Assembly: GCA_023055425.1 (NCBI GenBank)
Contig: JALGPY010000005.1
Location: 3,745,501 to 3,809,500 of the forward strand
Reading direction: 5' to 3'
Origin: Linanthus parryae
Lineage: Eukaryota > Streptophyta > Magnoliopsida > Ericales > Polemoniaceae
DNA: 64,000 nt
Shown here one piece after another: positions 1 through 10,189 of the stretch. The position numbers and the translations under genes are program-made. Below the pieces are notes generated by a model that was not told the origin of the DNA, ran no database searches, and saw only the letters and a list, made by a program, of their open reading frames with translations. Each line of letters starts with the position of its first letter. Within the stretch, counting starts at the first letter, position 1.

Positions 1-1460
1 TCATTTTTTTATGTTGGTGTAACTTCTAGGTTCTTCCTGATTGTTATTTATCTGAGGATTCTTATTTATCAGCTTCCTATCAACACCACCTTTACCCCGT
101 TGATCTCTTCTGAGTTCTATTTATCAAGCACCAATATCCTACTCAGGCCTGTCAAGGATAATTTGTCTTTTACCATACTCCAGATCCTGAATTCCTTTGC
201 CTTGAATAGCAAGGTTTTCTGGAGTCTTGTTTCCGTCATAATTCTTCACTCTCTTAATCCTCATTTTTCTTGAACTCTCCCATGGAGGATAGTTTGACAA
301 ATTTCTGTTGTTTTCGCGAACAGGCTCCCAAGTTACTGAACTACTAAATTTTTATATCGGGTTCTAGTATCTCCCTTTCTTGTTGTTTAATTGACTCCTC
401 ACTTTCTTGTTGCTGAATGCTTCAAACTCATTGCATTCCACCTAAGCAAAAGATGTTTGATCACATACTGGGGGCCTAATAGGTCATAGCTCATAGGTAT
501 ACTTTGGCTTTAAATTTGTTGATATACTCTGCTGCAATAAGTTTAAGTGCTATTTGGAAGTTTAACCTCACCAAATGTCCACGGCAATGAATTGTCAGTG
601 TCACAGGCATGTTTGCAATCTCTTTGGGTACATTGCTTCAGATCAAGTTTGCGTTGTCTGATGGGTTAGTATCATTTTGGTCAGGCTCGCTAGGTTTGAA
701 ACATTTGTAACAGCTTGACACTCGGTCCACCATTGACTCGTGACTTTCACATCATATACGTTTTGTTCAGCCACAGAATTTTGATTTCTCTCGTGGTGTC
801 GATAGGGCCGGCCCACGATGCAAACCGCCCCGCCCCGCCCCGATCTATTATAACCCAGCCCACTCCGCTCCCCTCCCACCCTCAACCCAGCCCAACCCCA
901 TCCCCTCCCAGCCCGCCCCAGTGCACAATTTTCCTTGGATAGCCCGCCCCTCCCAGCCCCATCGAAACCGGCCCGGCCCTGTGACACCACGAGATGTCGC
1001 TAACCATAATATTTTTTAGTGATTGTGTGGCATACTGGCATCTATAAAAGATTTTTAAACTGAACTTGACTTCAAAGATGAACCATTTTCAGGATTAAAA
1101 TTTATGAGTATTAAGGTTTAGTGGACCAATCCACAAGCCCATGAAGTATGTCCAACATGAAGCCGGAGACGACGGCTGTGATTAATTCCTCTTGTTTCAA
1201 ACCTTGTATTGACTAATTTGAAACTTCCAACTTTATCCCTTGAACGGATGAATGCATATTGCAATTTTTGAGAAATCATATTGACATCAATTGAAACCAA
1301 AATAAAATAACACGGTATGTTCAATGTGTCCCACTCGTGTCCATGCACTGAAGCCTGTGAAAAAAACATATGTTTATTCAGTAGGTATGCCAGGATGTTA
1401 TTTTAAGTCTACCTTGGATGTTCTTTTGTTTGTTTTATCTGATGTTTCTCCAATGAGCAG
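1..1460. other. Probable intron of the CCCH gene
   Basis: No exon-like coding was found here. The stretch is AT-rich apart from one GC-rich inverted repeat (790-993). It ends in an AG acceptor directly before the CCCH exon, so it is most simply read as an intron longer than 1.4 kb. Short ORFs here have no recognisable domain. Confidence 0.5.
790..993. repeat. GC-rich inverted repeat (MITE-like)
   Basis: CTCGTGGTGTC at 790-800 is mirrored by its reverse complement at 983-993. The arms continue into GGGCCGGCCC-type sequence around a core of CCCGCCC runs. This looks like a small hAT-type MITE or foldback element. The flanking bases are themselves inverted rather than directly repeated, so no TSD is visible and the class is uncertain. 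Confidence 0.5.
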
Positions 1461-1811
1461 GGCGTTCAACAATGCGCCTTCTATATGAAGAATGGCTACT
1501 GCAAGTTCGGGAGCCTATGCAAATTCGATCACCCAATAGGACCTGTGAGATACAGTCCATCAGCTTCATCTCTTTCTGATGTACCAATCGCTCCTTACAT
1601 GGTCAGCCCTACTCCAATGGCTCCCTCATTTTCATACCCAGACAGAACACCTTCTTCTTCAGGAAATGCTTCAAGTAGTTCAGTTGGTCTCATCTTCTCG
1701 CAAACTGGTTCTTCTTCACTCTCTGATGTGCAGCTTTCAAGCCAGAGCTCTTCCTCTATAGCCATAGGTATCAGCACCAGACAAGGTAGTGAAGTTCGCC
1801 ATTCAAGCTAA
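1461..1811 (+). CDS. CCCH zinc-finger protein, last exon (partial gene)
   Basis: This is the terminal coding exon of a CCCH zinc-finger protein; the 5' part of the gene lies outside the window. The exon follows an AG acceptor (1459-1460) and reads 116 residues to a TAA stop. It opens with GVQQC and one complete finger with spacing C-x8-C-x5-C-x3-H (residues 5, 14, 20 and 24 of the exon, ending KFDHP). A Ser/Pro-rich tail with no further finger follows and ends in RHSS. Finger spacing and tail resemble the last finger of the plant ZFN1/C3H32 group, which usually carries five fingers and binds RNA or DNA; that role is inferred from the family. The spliced start is preferred to the internal ATG at 1485, which would cut off the first Cys of the finger. 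Confidence 0.85.
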   Translation, partial: GVQQCAFYMKNGYCKFGSLCKFDHPIGPVRYSPSASSLSDVPIAPYMVSPTPMAPSFSYPDRTPSSSGNASSSSVGLIFSQTGSSSLSDVQLSSQSSSSIAIGISTRQGSEVRHSS

Positions 1812-2153
1812 AAAACAAAGCAAGCCTGAAATGCCTCCCACTGGCGTTGGTAATCAACGTAGTTATTTATATGTATATTCTTGGAAGTCAAGAAGCTTTT
1901 CTGTGGTTTGTTGTGCAAAGTGTTTGTTCGCTGTTTTGTGCATATCTTATGTTGATATTTATGGGTATGTATCCGCAAATTCGCTTTTGATGAATCGTTC
2001 ATCTGGATCTTTTGTAGCCTTTCTGGTGTCACTTGACTCGAATAACAAGCTGAAATGGGTTAAGCAATGTGCATTTTGGCTCATATCTAAAATTTTCCTT
2101 CAAGATTTTCATTATGTTTATGTTACAGTAACTGCTTTTTATTGAAATTACAA

Positions 2154-2462
2154 TTATACCCATATGGCTTTTGCCTTCCTGAGCGATGCGGCTAATTGGC
2201 CCCTGACATGGAGGCTCATGACTTCGTTGGGGCCGCCGACCAGCTCTTGCCCGATGAACACTGCAGGTTCTCTTGGTCGGCGACCCAATGACGCTAGCTC
2301 CTTCTCCAGCTGCTGCCCATTTGGAAGATGGTCAAGCTCATAAACCACAGGGTTTGCTCCAAAGCTGCGAATGAGAAGCACGATGGTGTGTGTCATACAA
2401 CATTCACTTTTGCTGAAGATCACCACTGGCCTCTCTGCTGCCAGATTCATCACCTGAGACAT
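2154..2462 (-). CDS. CC-type (ROXY) glutaredoxin with CCMT active site
   Basis: A complete intronless gene for a 102-residue glutaredoxin of the land-plant CC class. These small thioredoxin-fold proteins act with TGA transcription factors and TOPLESS in nitrate, jasmonate and developmental signalling (family knowledge). The active site is CCMT at about residues 21-24; CCMC, CCMS, CCLC or CCLS is usual. The cis-proline segment EPAVFIGQ and the glutathione-contacting GGPNEVMSLH are present. The C-terminus AIWV is the GRXS1/S2/S6 version of the ALWL-like tail. Overall it is closest to the GRXS6/GRXS1 type by eye. The length is normal and there is no transit peptide. It is transcribed away from the second glutaredoxin at 7.3 kb. 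A (GGT)10 tract and a TATA box lie upstream of the start. Confidence 0.95.
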   Translation of the reverse strand: MSQVMNLAAERPVVIFSKSECCMTHTIVLLIRSFGANPVVYELDHLPNGQQLEKELASLGRRPREPAVFIGQELVGGPNEVMSLHVRGQLAASLRKAKAIWV

Positions 2463-2555
2463 TGTCGGAGAACGTGGCGGGGATGGATGAATGAAGCTTG
2501 TGAAAAGAGAGATAATGAGATGGTTTTGTTGTGATGAATTAGAGGTTTAATTAAG

Positions 2556-2563
2556 CTTATATA
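2556..2563 (-). promoter_or_regulatory. TATA box of the minus-strand glutaredoxin
   Basis: On the minus strand this reads TATATAAG, about 95 bp upstream of the ATG at 2462. That spacing suits a short 5' UTR. Confidence 0.6.
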
Positions 2564-2588
2564 TGTAGGAGTTCACTGCCCTAATCTG

Positions 2589-2618
2589 GGTGGTGGTGGT
2601 GGTGGTGGTGGTGGTGGT
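2589..2618. repeat. (GGT)10 microsatellite
   Basis: Ten uninterrupted GGT units (ACC on the gene strand) lie about 25 bp upstream of the TATA box of the minus-strand glutaredoxin, inside its proximal promoter. Length variation here could change promoter spacing. Confidence 0.95.
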
Positions 2619-3134
2619 AGTGAATATTCTTTGATTTTGCTGCATTTAAGGGATGAAAAAGTTTAGCTGGAAAAATATTCCATGAAAGATATTAACTTTC
2701 CCAAAATTACCCTGTTTGTATTGCTATTTTTAGCAAGTTGGGTAAAAAGTGATCAAATGGCGATTTTTAACATGTTAAATGTGTTCATCATGGGGATACT
2801 CTGTTAACACAAATTGTGAAACACATTAGTGAACTAAACCTAATAGGAGTAGCTTGCTGATTGATGACACGTTTGTTTCTAGAATGATGCTTGTCAGAGA
2901 GTCAGAATTTTCCATTTTGCTAAATTGTGAATAAACAAATTGAAGGATTACAAAGTTTCATTGCAAAAATTCTGAGAGCAGTTCAAACCGAAAGGTGAAG
3001 AAGTAGGTATATTTGGAAACCGAGAATAACGTCTGTAATCATCACAACAAGGAGCTTAATTTGTTGTTAATTAATCCATCCAAATGAAATTGGCATACTC
3101 ACTTTGTTCTTTAGCGTCAAACTGTTAACTATAA

Positions 3135-5152
3135 GACCATCTCCAACGGTGGTGAGAGGCGAGCCTTTTGGGTGGATTAGCACCTCCAACAGGGAGGTGG
3201 CGGTGGCGACGAAGGCGGTTAATCCGCAGGCGCAGGCGCAGGGGCGGGGGCGGCGAGCACGCGGGCGAGACCGTGCGTGGCCCACCAATCTCGCCTCCCT
3301 CTCTCCTGTTCGACTGGTTTCTTCCTTTTTTTTTTTTTTTTTTTTTAATCCGTTGATACGAGAGATTTGTTTGATATGGGGGAAGAAAAAATAGGAGAAA
3401 TATTTGGGATGTGGTTTGAAGACTGATTTCTTCCCTTTTTCTCTTTTAAATTCGTTGATATGGAAGATTTTGTTTGATATGGAGGAGAAAAAATAGGAGA
3501 AATTTTTGGGATGTGGTTTGAATATAGGAGATAATCATCTGGGGAAGTTATTTTGATTTATTTTGTTTTAGTAAATTTCGGAAAATTATGATGAGTTAGT
3601 TTGATTTATGTTTGCAAAAAAAAGTTAGTTTGATTTATTTTTTATTTCTTTTTTTTTGTTACTTTTGCGATTCATAATTATATATTAATATTTCCTCAAA
3701 AAAAATTATATATTAATAATTTTTTTTTTGAGAAATATATATATTAATAACTGAATATAATTAATTAATGAATTACAAAAAATATAAAATAATAATGTAA
3801 TTGAGATAGTTTTTTTTTTTCTTTTTTTTTTTTTTTTCACCAGCAACGAAAGGATATCATAAATAAAAGATCCGAATACAAGCAAACGGGGCATACCCCG
3901 GAGAGGAAAAAACAAACGATGCACAACCTAAGCCTCTAACAGAGCAGCAAGGAGACCAAGTGGTTCAAGGCTCAGAGGCCACCACATATCAACCCCGAAA
4001 AATCGTAACCGTCCTAAGGACCACAAGAGCCTCCTATGCCCAAGCCAAAACAAACAAACCAAAAAGCCCAGAAACAAAAGTACATCCAATAGACAAGCCC
4101 AAACATCAGGAGCCCACAAAATCAAACCCTAAATCCAACCAAATGAAGCAGCGCCACCGTGGCTGGCGGGGTGGTGATGGTGCGGCGCCGCTGAAACACT
4201 GTGACCTTTCGACCGAGTGCAGGGACTGGAAGCAACCCGAAACCAGACAAAAGGGGGTCTTAGTGGTGCTGGTGGGCGGTGAGAGGACCTCTCCGGGGGG
4301 GCTCAGACATGCCAGAGAACAAGCATGTCAGAGGGGGAGGGGGAAGGAGAGGCCTCACAACCGGGGGAAGGGGGGAGCAGCCACCGTATAACCCAAATCG
4401 TCTGGGGGGAGGGGGAAGGGGGTTACTTACAGTAGGAGACACCCAAATCGAAAGGGGGGGAGGCTCCGGCGGCAGCAAGGAGCAGCGGCAACGGTGGAGT
4501 GGGGCGGAGAGCGGCGGCGGCGCGGCGGTTGAACAGATCTGGGTCGTCGGGGCGGACTGGTCGTCAGGTGGGCGGTTGACCATGGCACGGCGGCGGATCT
4601 GGGCTGAGCAATGGCTGGTCCGGCTTTGAATCGACGGCGGGGTAGTTGGATGGTCCAAAGGTGACCCCTCCGTCCAGGGGAGGAGGGGAAAGCTGGCGAA
4701 GAGGAGGAGCTCGACTTCTATCGCCCATTGTTGCCGACGACGCGCCGGAGACGATGAGACCGGTCGGGGCGTGAAATCCCTCAAAGAGACCGGCGGGGTG
4801 CTGGAATCAGCTGCAGAGACGGCAAAGGCGGCAGGCGGTGGTTGGAAGAGGGGTTAACAAGTGGTGGGTGGCGGGCGGCAGCCCCTGGAGGAGGAGCCGC
4901 CGCCGCAGTTGGAGGGAGCGGGTTAGGGTTTCTGGAGAGAATTTGTTTTAGAGTGATAACAACAAATGTTGTTGGGTAAGGCTTTTGTCCCCCTACTTTA
5001 ATTGAGATAGTTGAATAAAATAATAAAGGATGGTGGGTAGAGGGGGTGGGGGAGACCTCCACTGTTGGAGGGTAAATGGCAATTTTGTGAATATTAAGAA
5101 GTCAAATAGTGAGATGAGGGGGTGAGGAAGACCTCCACCATTGGAGTTGGCC
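3135..5152. mobile_element. PIF/Harbinger-type non-autonomous element
   Basis: The left end GACCATCTCCAACGGTGG and the inverted right end GGCCAACTCCAATGGTGG match at 15 of 18 positions. Both are flanked by TAA (3132-3134 and 5153-5155), the 3-bp TSD of PIF/Harbinger (Tourist-like) elements. It encodes no transposase. Much of its 2.0 kb is a later retroposon (3812-4998); without that and its TSD the element is about 0.8 kb. A relative with end GGGCATCTCCAAC and the same TSD sits at 41563-42499. Confidence 0.85.
3812..4998 (-). mobile_element. LINE-type retroposon nested in the Harbinger element
   Basis: A poly-T run (about 3811-3837, a poly-A tail on the minus strand) and a 14-bp direct repeat TAATTGAGATAGTT (3798-3811 and 4999-5012) show target-primed retroposition. 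On the minus strand the 5' part is very GC-rich (CCTCC, CGGCGG and AAACCCTAACCC runs, as in plant LINE 5' leaders). The 3' part resembles LINE tails ending CGTTGCTGGTG plus A. No reverse transcriptase remains, so it is either internally deleted or a non-autonomous passenger. Minus-strand ORFs of 174 and 93 residues are Pro/Ser-rich and not credible proteins. Confidence 0.8.
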
Positions 5153-5812
5153 TAAGTGTAAGGAGCTTAAAGAAGCTGATGTAAACGAAAAGAATAACAC
5201 AAGTTCACATTGAAGTCGTTGAAATAAATGACATCAACATTATAATTATGGATATCAAGTTCAGAGCTCTTTTCCCCTGCAGATATCTTTCATATCCAGC
5301 ATAAAAGAAATGTGAAGACGAATACTCTTTTCTACTCCACATCAGCCTTATCAAACATGTTGGGAGGGATTATACCAAGCTATAGCAGTTACTAGCAAGC
5401 AAAGAACAATGAAGTTTCTAAAAAGGGAAAGAACCTAATAAGTGATGACTGTGAATCATATTATCCACCCTTTGAGAGAGACGAGAGATGGCCCTATTTT
5501 GACATTTGTTTCAAGAATTATTCCTTTTCTTCCGAAAGTGGCCTCTCAAGAAAGAATATATTCTGCCCTACCCCCACAACATTGTTATCTAATGACACAT
5601 GGGTCCTTTTTAATTTTTCTCTCCATTTGATCCATAAATTAAAGCCGACATTTTTAAGCTGTACGGACATTCTTTAGTGATGTGAATTAGCAATATTAAC
5701 CATGATTCTCTTACGTGTCCACTTGTTATTCGCACAAAGTGTCACTTCCCTTGCAAATCATCAAGAACATTTTTCCTTATCCAAAAACAAACCCTTTATT
5801 GGTATCATGATT

Positions 5813-5950
5813 TTCTTAGGCTAAATTGTGATATTTTGGTTCTTATATCTGGATTTGGGGCCCTTTAAGCATCCTTTTAAGTTCTTAGGCTAAATTGTGA
5901 TATTTTGGTCCTTATATCTGGATTTGGGAGCCTTCAAGCATCCTTTTAAG
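5813..5950. repeat. Tandem duplication, 2 x 69 bp
   Basis: Units 5813-5881 and 5882-5950 are nearly identical, differing at a few positions, and both run from TTCTTAGGCTAAATTG to CATCCTTTTAAG. Confidence 0.9.
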
Positions 5951-6171
5951 GCTTAAACTAGTTCTCAAGTCTTATCTAATCACCAAAGTTCCTAGAACTT
6001 TCTTGGCTAAAATACCAATTCCGATCCCTAAGTTCCGTGTTTATCGCCATTTGTGTCCTTAAACTTACTATTTTCTCTATTTGGTCCACAGGCATAATGA
6101 GTTGTATTTTGATGAACAAAGTGTCCGTAGTTGACTTCCTTTTATTTGATTCCAGTGCAATAGTGTTCTTA

Positions 6172-6275
6172 TTGCAATATGCATCCTATACACACTATCT
6201 TTATATACTTGAAGTTGACAGAATTTGCAATATGCATCCTATACACTATCTTTATATACTTGAAGTTGACAGAAT
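6172..6275. repeat. Tandem duplication, 2 x about 52 bp
   Basis: TTGCAATATGCATCCTATAC begins each unit, at 6172 and 6225. The second unit lacks two bases of the CACA run. Both end in GAAGTTGACAGAAT. Confidence 0.9.
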
Positions 6276-7228
6276 AATTGTCAATAATCTGACTTGTATC
6301 TCTGCACTTTTTGAGCTCTCTCAATCAGTAATTTCTCGTAATCCAAAGGACGCAGCCTGTTGAAATAAATGTTGGTGAATGCTTAATAATCACGTGTACC
6401 TGTGTGGAACGACGTTCTAAGATTTTGAGAACCATGTAACCAAAAAAAATGTTACTTGCACAAATAGCTCATAATGTCCTAGCTTGAGTCGTTACAGTTT
6501 AGCAAGGTCATGTGACCGCAGAGCGTGCACCATAGGGCGGACCCTTGGTGGCAACTTCAGGGGCCTTGTGCCCACAAGCCAGACGAAAGGTCGAGATGAC
6601 ACACCTTCAACTGAAGGGGTCATGTTACTCGTTCTTGAGGGCTGGTGTTTGTCGGCTTAGCCCATATGCTTGTTTTCTAGAGCACTGAGTTCGGATGAGG
6701 CAGTTGCTGGCAGTTATAACTACTGACAACTATTCAAACTCGAACAAATTAATAATCCGAATCCAAATCATCGACCTAGTCAAGGTAGAGGTGCGCGGTA
6801 GCTCGAACCACCATGGCTGGGTCCTCCTTCCTTAACAAAACTGCTTTACCCAACGCGATTGCCCTTTCTTGTCTTATATTACCCCCAACTCCCCCTTCAC
6901 ATATCATGGTACTCTTCTGAAATGGAAAACGTCTAACTTCATCGTGTCATTTCTCATTTCTCCATTGATGAATTTAACTGGTGGGGTATTGAATTGATCT
7001 CTCACTCCTAATTTACGATTATGTGTTTGTTTGTGTGAGCTCGCAAGTGAGCTCTCTGGAAAGTGGGTAACTTGTATTGCAAAATTAACAAAACCAACTT
7101 AAATTGTAGTAGATACTAACAGGAGGGACTAATATGAAATTAGACCCGAGTATAGGGATCAAAATCAAAAGTCAACCATCTCTCAACTTTCAAAATTGCA
7201 ATTTAACCCCGAATCTTCGAACTCCCCC

Positions 7229-7236
7229 TATAAATA
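7229..7236 (+). promoter_or_regulatory. TATA box of the second glutaredoxin
   Basis: TATAAATA lies 98 bp upstream of the last base before the ATG at 7334, followed by a short pyrimidine-rich leader. Confidence 0.7.
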
Positions 7237-7333
7237 AGGGGGGATAATGCATGAAAGCTCAGAAGTCCACAGCAGACAACAACCATAATCATATCCTCTC
7301 TTATTTCCTCCAAATATTCTCCTTTAGTTTACA

Positions 7334-7636
7334 ATGGATAAGATTAGAGAATTGGCCTCCAAGAAAGCCATAGTCATCTTCACCAAGAGCTCATGTTGCA
7401 TGTGTTACAGCATCTACACACTCTTCCATGAACTTGGAGCAAGCCCAGCAATCCATGAGCTTGACCAAGATGAGGGTGGAAGAGAAATGGAGTGGGCCCT
7501 CAAGAGACTCGGCCTCAGCGTTCCGGCCGTCTTCATTGGCGGCAAGTTCATCGGCACCGCCAAAGACGTCATCTCGCTTCACGTGGATGGGTCGCTTAGG
7601 GAAATGCTCATTGAGGCGAAAGCGATTTGGTTCTAG
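7334..7636 (+). CDS. CC-type (ROXY) glutaredoxin, CCMC active site
   Basis: A complete intronless gene for a 100-residue protein. The active site CCMC (about residues 21-24) follows FTKSS, the cis-proline segment is VPAVFIGG, the distal glutathione-binding loop is GTAKDVISLHVDGSL, and the C-terminus is AKAIWF. The GASPAIHELD segment and this loop resemble the GRXC11/GRXC12 subgroup. These proteins have a thioredoxin fold and are nucleocytoplasmic. In the family, the tail ALWL/AIWL supports transcriptional repression through TGA factors and TOPLESS; here it ends in Phe. The segment before VPAV is about two residues shorter than in many paralogues. It belongs to a dispersed set of three with the genes at 2.3 and 28.3 kb. 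Confidence 0.96.
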   Translation: MDKIRELASKKAIVIFTKSSCCMCYSIYTLFHELGASPAIHELDQDEGGREMEWALKRLGLSVPAVFIGGKFIGTAKDVISLHVDGSLREMLIEAKAIWF

Positions 7637-8373
7637 CAACATTTCCTTAAAATGATCATGTCTGTCTATCGTGTTAGGGCATGTTATGTTAGCCTGCATA
7701 GTTGTACTGAGTTTTCTCTGTATGCTCTGATACCATGTTAAAATGTAAATTGTGGTATAGCATAATGAAGAGTGGATTAATTCCTCAAACACGATACTAA
7801 CATGGCATTGAATGACTTTTATATCTTGACATTTCAATCATCAAGTTCAATCGCGAGGGTGACGAAGTATCATGTCCCAGTGACTCAGTACTTGTCGTGT
7901 CTGAAAAACTGAAATAGAAATATTTGGAAGTTGTCGTTTCTGAAAAATCAAAGTTGTAAATTCAACTGTCAGGGAGAGGGTGCGGATGTGATGTTAGGCC
8001 AGTGGTAGAACATGCAAAGTCCCATTCATGCAGTTAAATTTATAATGACAAAAAAATGACAATGAGAGGGAGGTACATTAAGAACTTCTAATTAACTCTT
8101 GTTATTCTTCGTAAATGTCCGATGTAGGGACTTCTTCTTAACATGTAGTTCATACACTGATTAAATTTAAGTACATAATAATTTGGTTAATGGAAGTTTG
8201 GGCAAAATTGTTTTGATCGGTGTGACAAGCGCATAGGAACCGTCTCCTGTGTTAGCAGTGGGTGGATTCTTTTGAACTCTCTGTATTCTTCCTTATCAGA
8301 AACTCGTCGAATAATCTTCAAACAAGTTGACGCTAGAAAGAATAGTTCCTATGAATTGTATGGATGAGGAAAA
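7637..8373. other. Downstream region of the glutaredoxin
   Basis: This is the probable 3' UTR followed by AT-rich DNA. No gene, repeat boundary or RNA was recognised. Confidence 0.5.
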
Positions 8374-10098
8374 ATATGCTGAAAACTAAACTTTCGGTTA
8401 CATGACAAAAATAAAAGTCATTCCCGGAGAGTAAATTTTGGGACTTTGTCTTGAGGTCTTGAGTTCAAACTTTAAGACAATCGAAGGATAGTATATTGGT
8501 CCTTAACTGCGAGTATGTCAGCCTAGAGTTTATTAGGCTGATTTACCTCTTTAGTATGATTTTTAGATTATTGCAGCAGGTTCCCACATTATATAAAATC
8601 TCTCTGGCATCGAGTTAAAACCGAAAAAACCGCAAACCAAACTGAACTGAGCAAAATCGAAGGGAAATAAACTACCGAACCGTGAAAAACGTAAACCAAG
8701 CGGAAATGGAACCGCTTAAACCATGGTTAAACCGTTCAAAACCGATAGGAACAAAATTCTTGCACCCAAAGCATAAATGCTTAGTTTTTTCACATTTTTT
8801 AGCTCATACTTAAGATTTATGTAAAATATGCGCTAAAATTCAAGTTAATAGTTAGCCACATAATTGAATAATTAATTCACTCTACATATGTATAGGTTTT
8901 CACATTATTGTAATAATATGTAAATCACAGGTTTAGTCAAACCGAAATGCATATAACCGAGACCGAATGGGATCTGAACCGAGATAAACCAAATACATAT
9001 GTATAGATTTCACACAGTATTAATATGTAATTCATCGGTTTAATCGAACTGTACCGCATATAACCGAGACCGAACAGGAACATAGCTGAGAATCTGAGAT
9101 AAACCAAAACGAGCCAAACCGTGAAATATATGAACCGAACTATTTGCATGTGGTGCATAACATTTCAAAAGTTGTAAGAGAATGAAGGGTAAATGAACAT
9201 TTAACTATAGTTTCAATAAATAGGCACTTACAACCTCTCCCCCACCCCCCAAAACTAAACTTTCGGTTACATGACAAAAATAAAAGTCGTTTCCCGAGAG
9301 TAAACTTTGGACATTTGCCTTGAGGTCTTGAGTTCAAACTTTGAGATAATCTAAGGATAATTTATTGATCTCTTTAACTGCGAGTCTGTCAGTCCGAATT
9401 TTATCAGGCTGGTTTACCTTTTTAGTATGATTTTCAGACTATTGCAGCAGGTTCCCACATCGTAAAAAAAATCTCTCTGACATCGAGTTCAAACTGAGAA
9501 AACCGCAAACCAAACCGAACCGAGCAAAATCGAAGGAAAATAAACCACTGAACCGTGAAAAACGTAAACCAAGCGGAAATGGAACCGTTTAAACCATGGT
9601 TAAACCGTTCAAAACCGATATGAACAAAAATCTTGCACCCAAAGCATAAATTGCTTAGTATTTTCACATTTTTTAGCTCTTACTTAAGATTTATGTAAAA
9701 TATGCACTAAAATTCAAGTTAATAGTTAGCCACTTAATTGGATCAGTAATTCACTCTACATATGTATAGGTTCACATAGTAATAATATTTAAATCATAGG
9801 TTTAGTCGAACCGACCTGCATATAACTGCATATAACCGAGACCGAATGGGAACCGAACCGAGATAAACCAAATACATATGTATAGGTTTTCACACACAAT
9901 TAATATGTAAATTATAGGTTTAATCGAACGTACTGAATATAACCGAGACCGAATGGGAACATAACTGAGATAAACCAAAACGAGCCATGAAAAATATAAA
10001 CTAAACTGTTTGCATGTGAGTGCATAAAATTTCAAAAGTTGTAAGAGAATGAAGGGTAAATGAACATTTACACATAGTTTCAATAAATAGGCACTTAT
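8374..10098. repeat. Two tandem units of an ACCGAACC-rich repeat
   Basis: Unit 1 (about 8374-9233) and unit 2 (about 9250-10098) share order and sequence. Both start near AACTAAACTTTCGGTTACAT, pass a TCTTGAGGTCTTGAGTTCAAA motif and a long series of AAACCG, GAACCG and CCGAGA words, and end TTTCAATAAATAGGCACTTA. There is no coding potential. A third, shortened copy lies at 16351-16640 and marks the join of the tandem pseudogene block. The TE class is unknown; no termini or TSD were found. Confidence 0.8.
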
Positions 10099-10189
10099 AT
10101 TAAACTAGTCGGGTTTCTCAACCAACTAATAGACAACAAGCACACCATTACACTACTGATCCTTTGAACAATTTTAAAATATACATAGG

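Larger units (their letters stand above)
5156..7228. other. Intergenic region with two short tandem duplications
   Basis: No gene was recognised. It contains two recent local duplications (listed separately) and otherwise unremarkable AT-rich DNA. The last 100 bp lead into the promoter of the glutaredoxin at 7334. Confidence 0.6.

Noticed and set aside
4260..5062. Minus-strand ORFs of 174 and 93 codons
   Set aside because: They lie in the GC-rich leader of a retroposon, are mostly Pro/Ser/Arg and show no domain.
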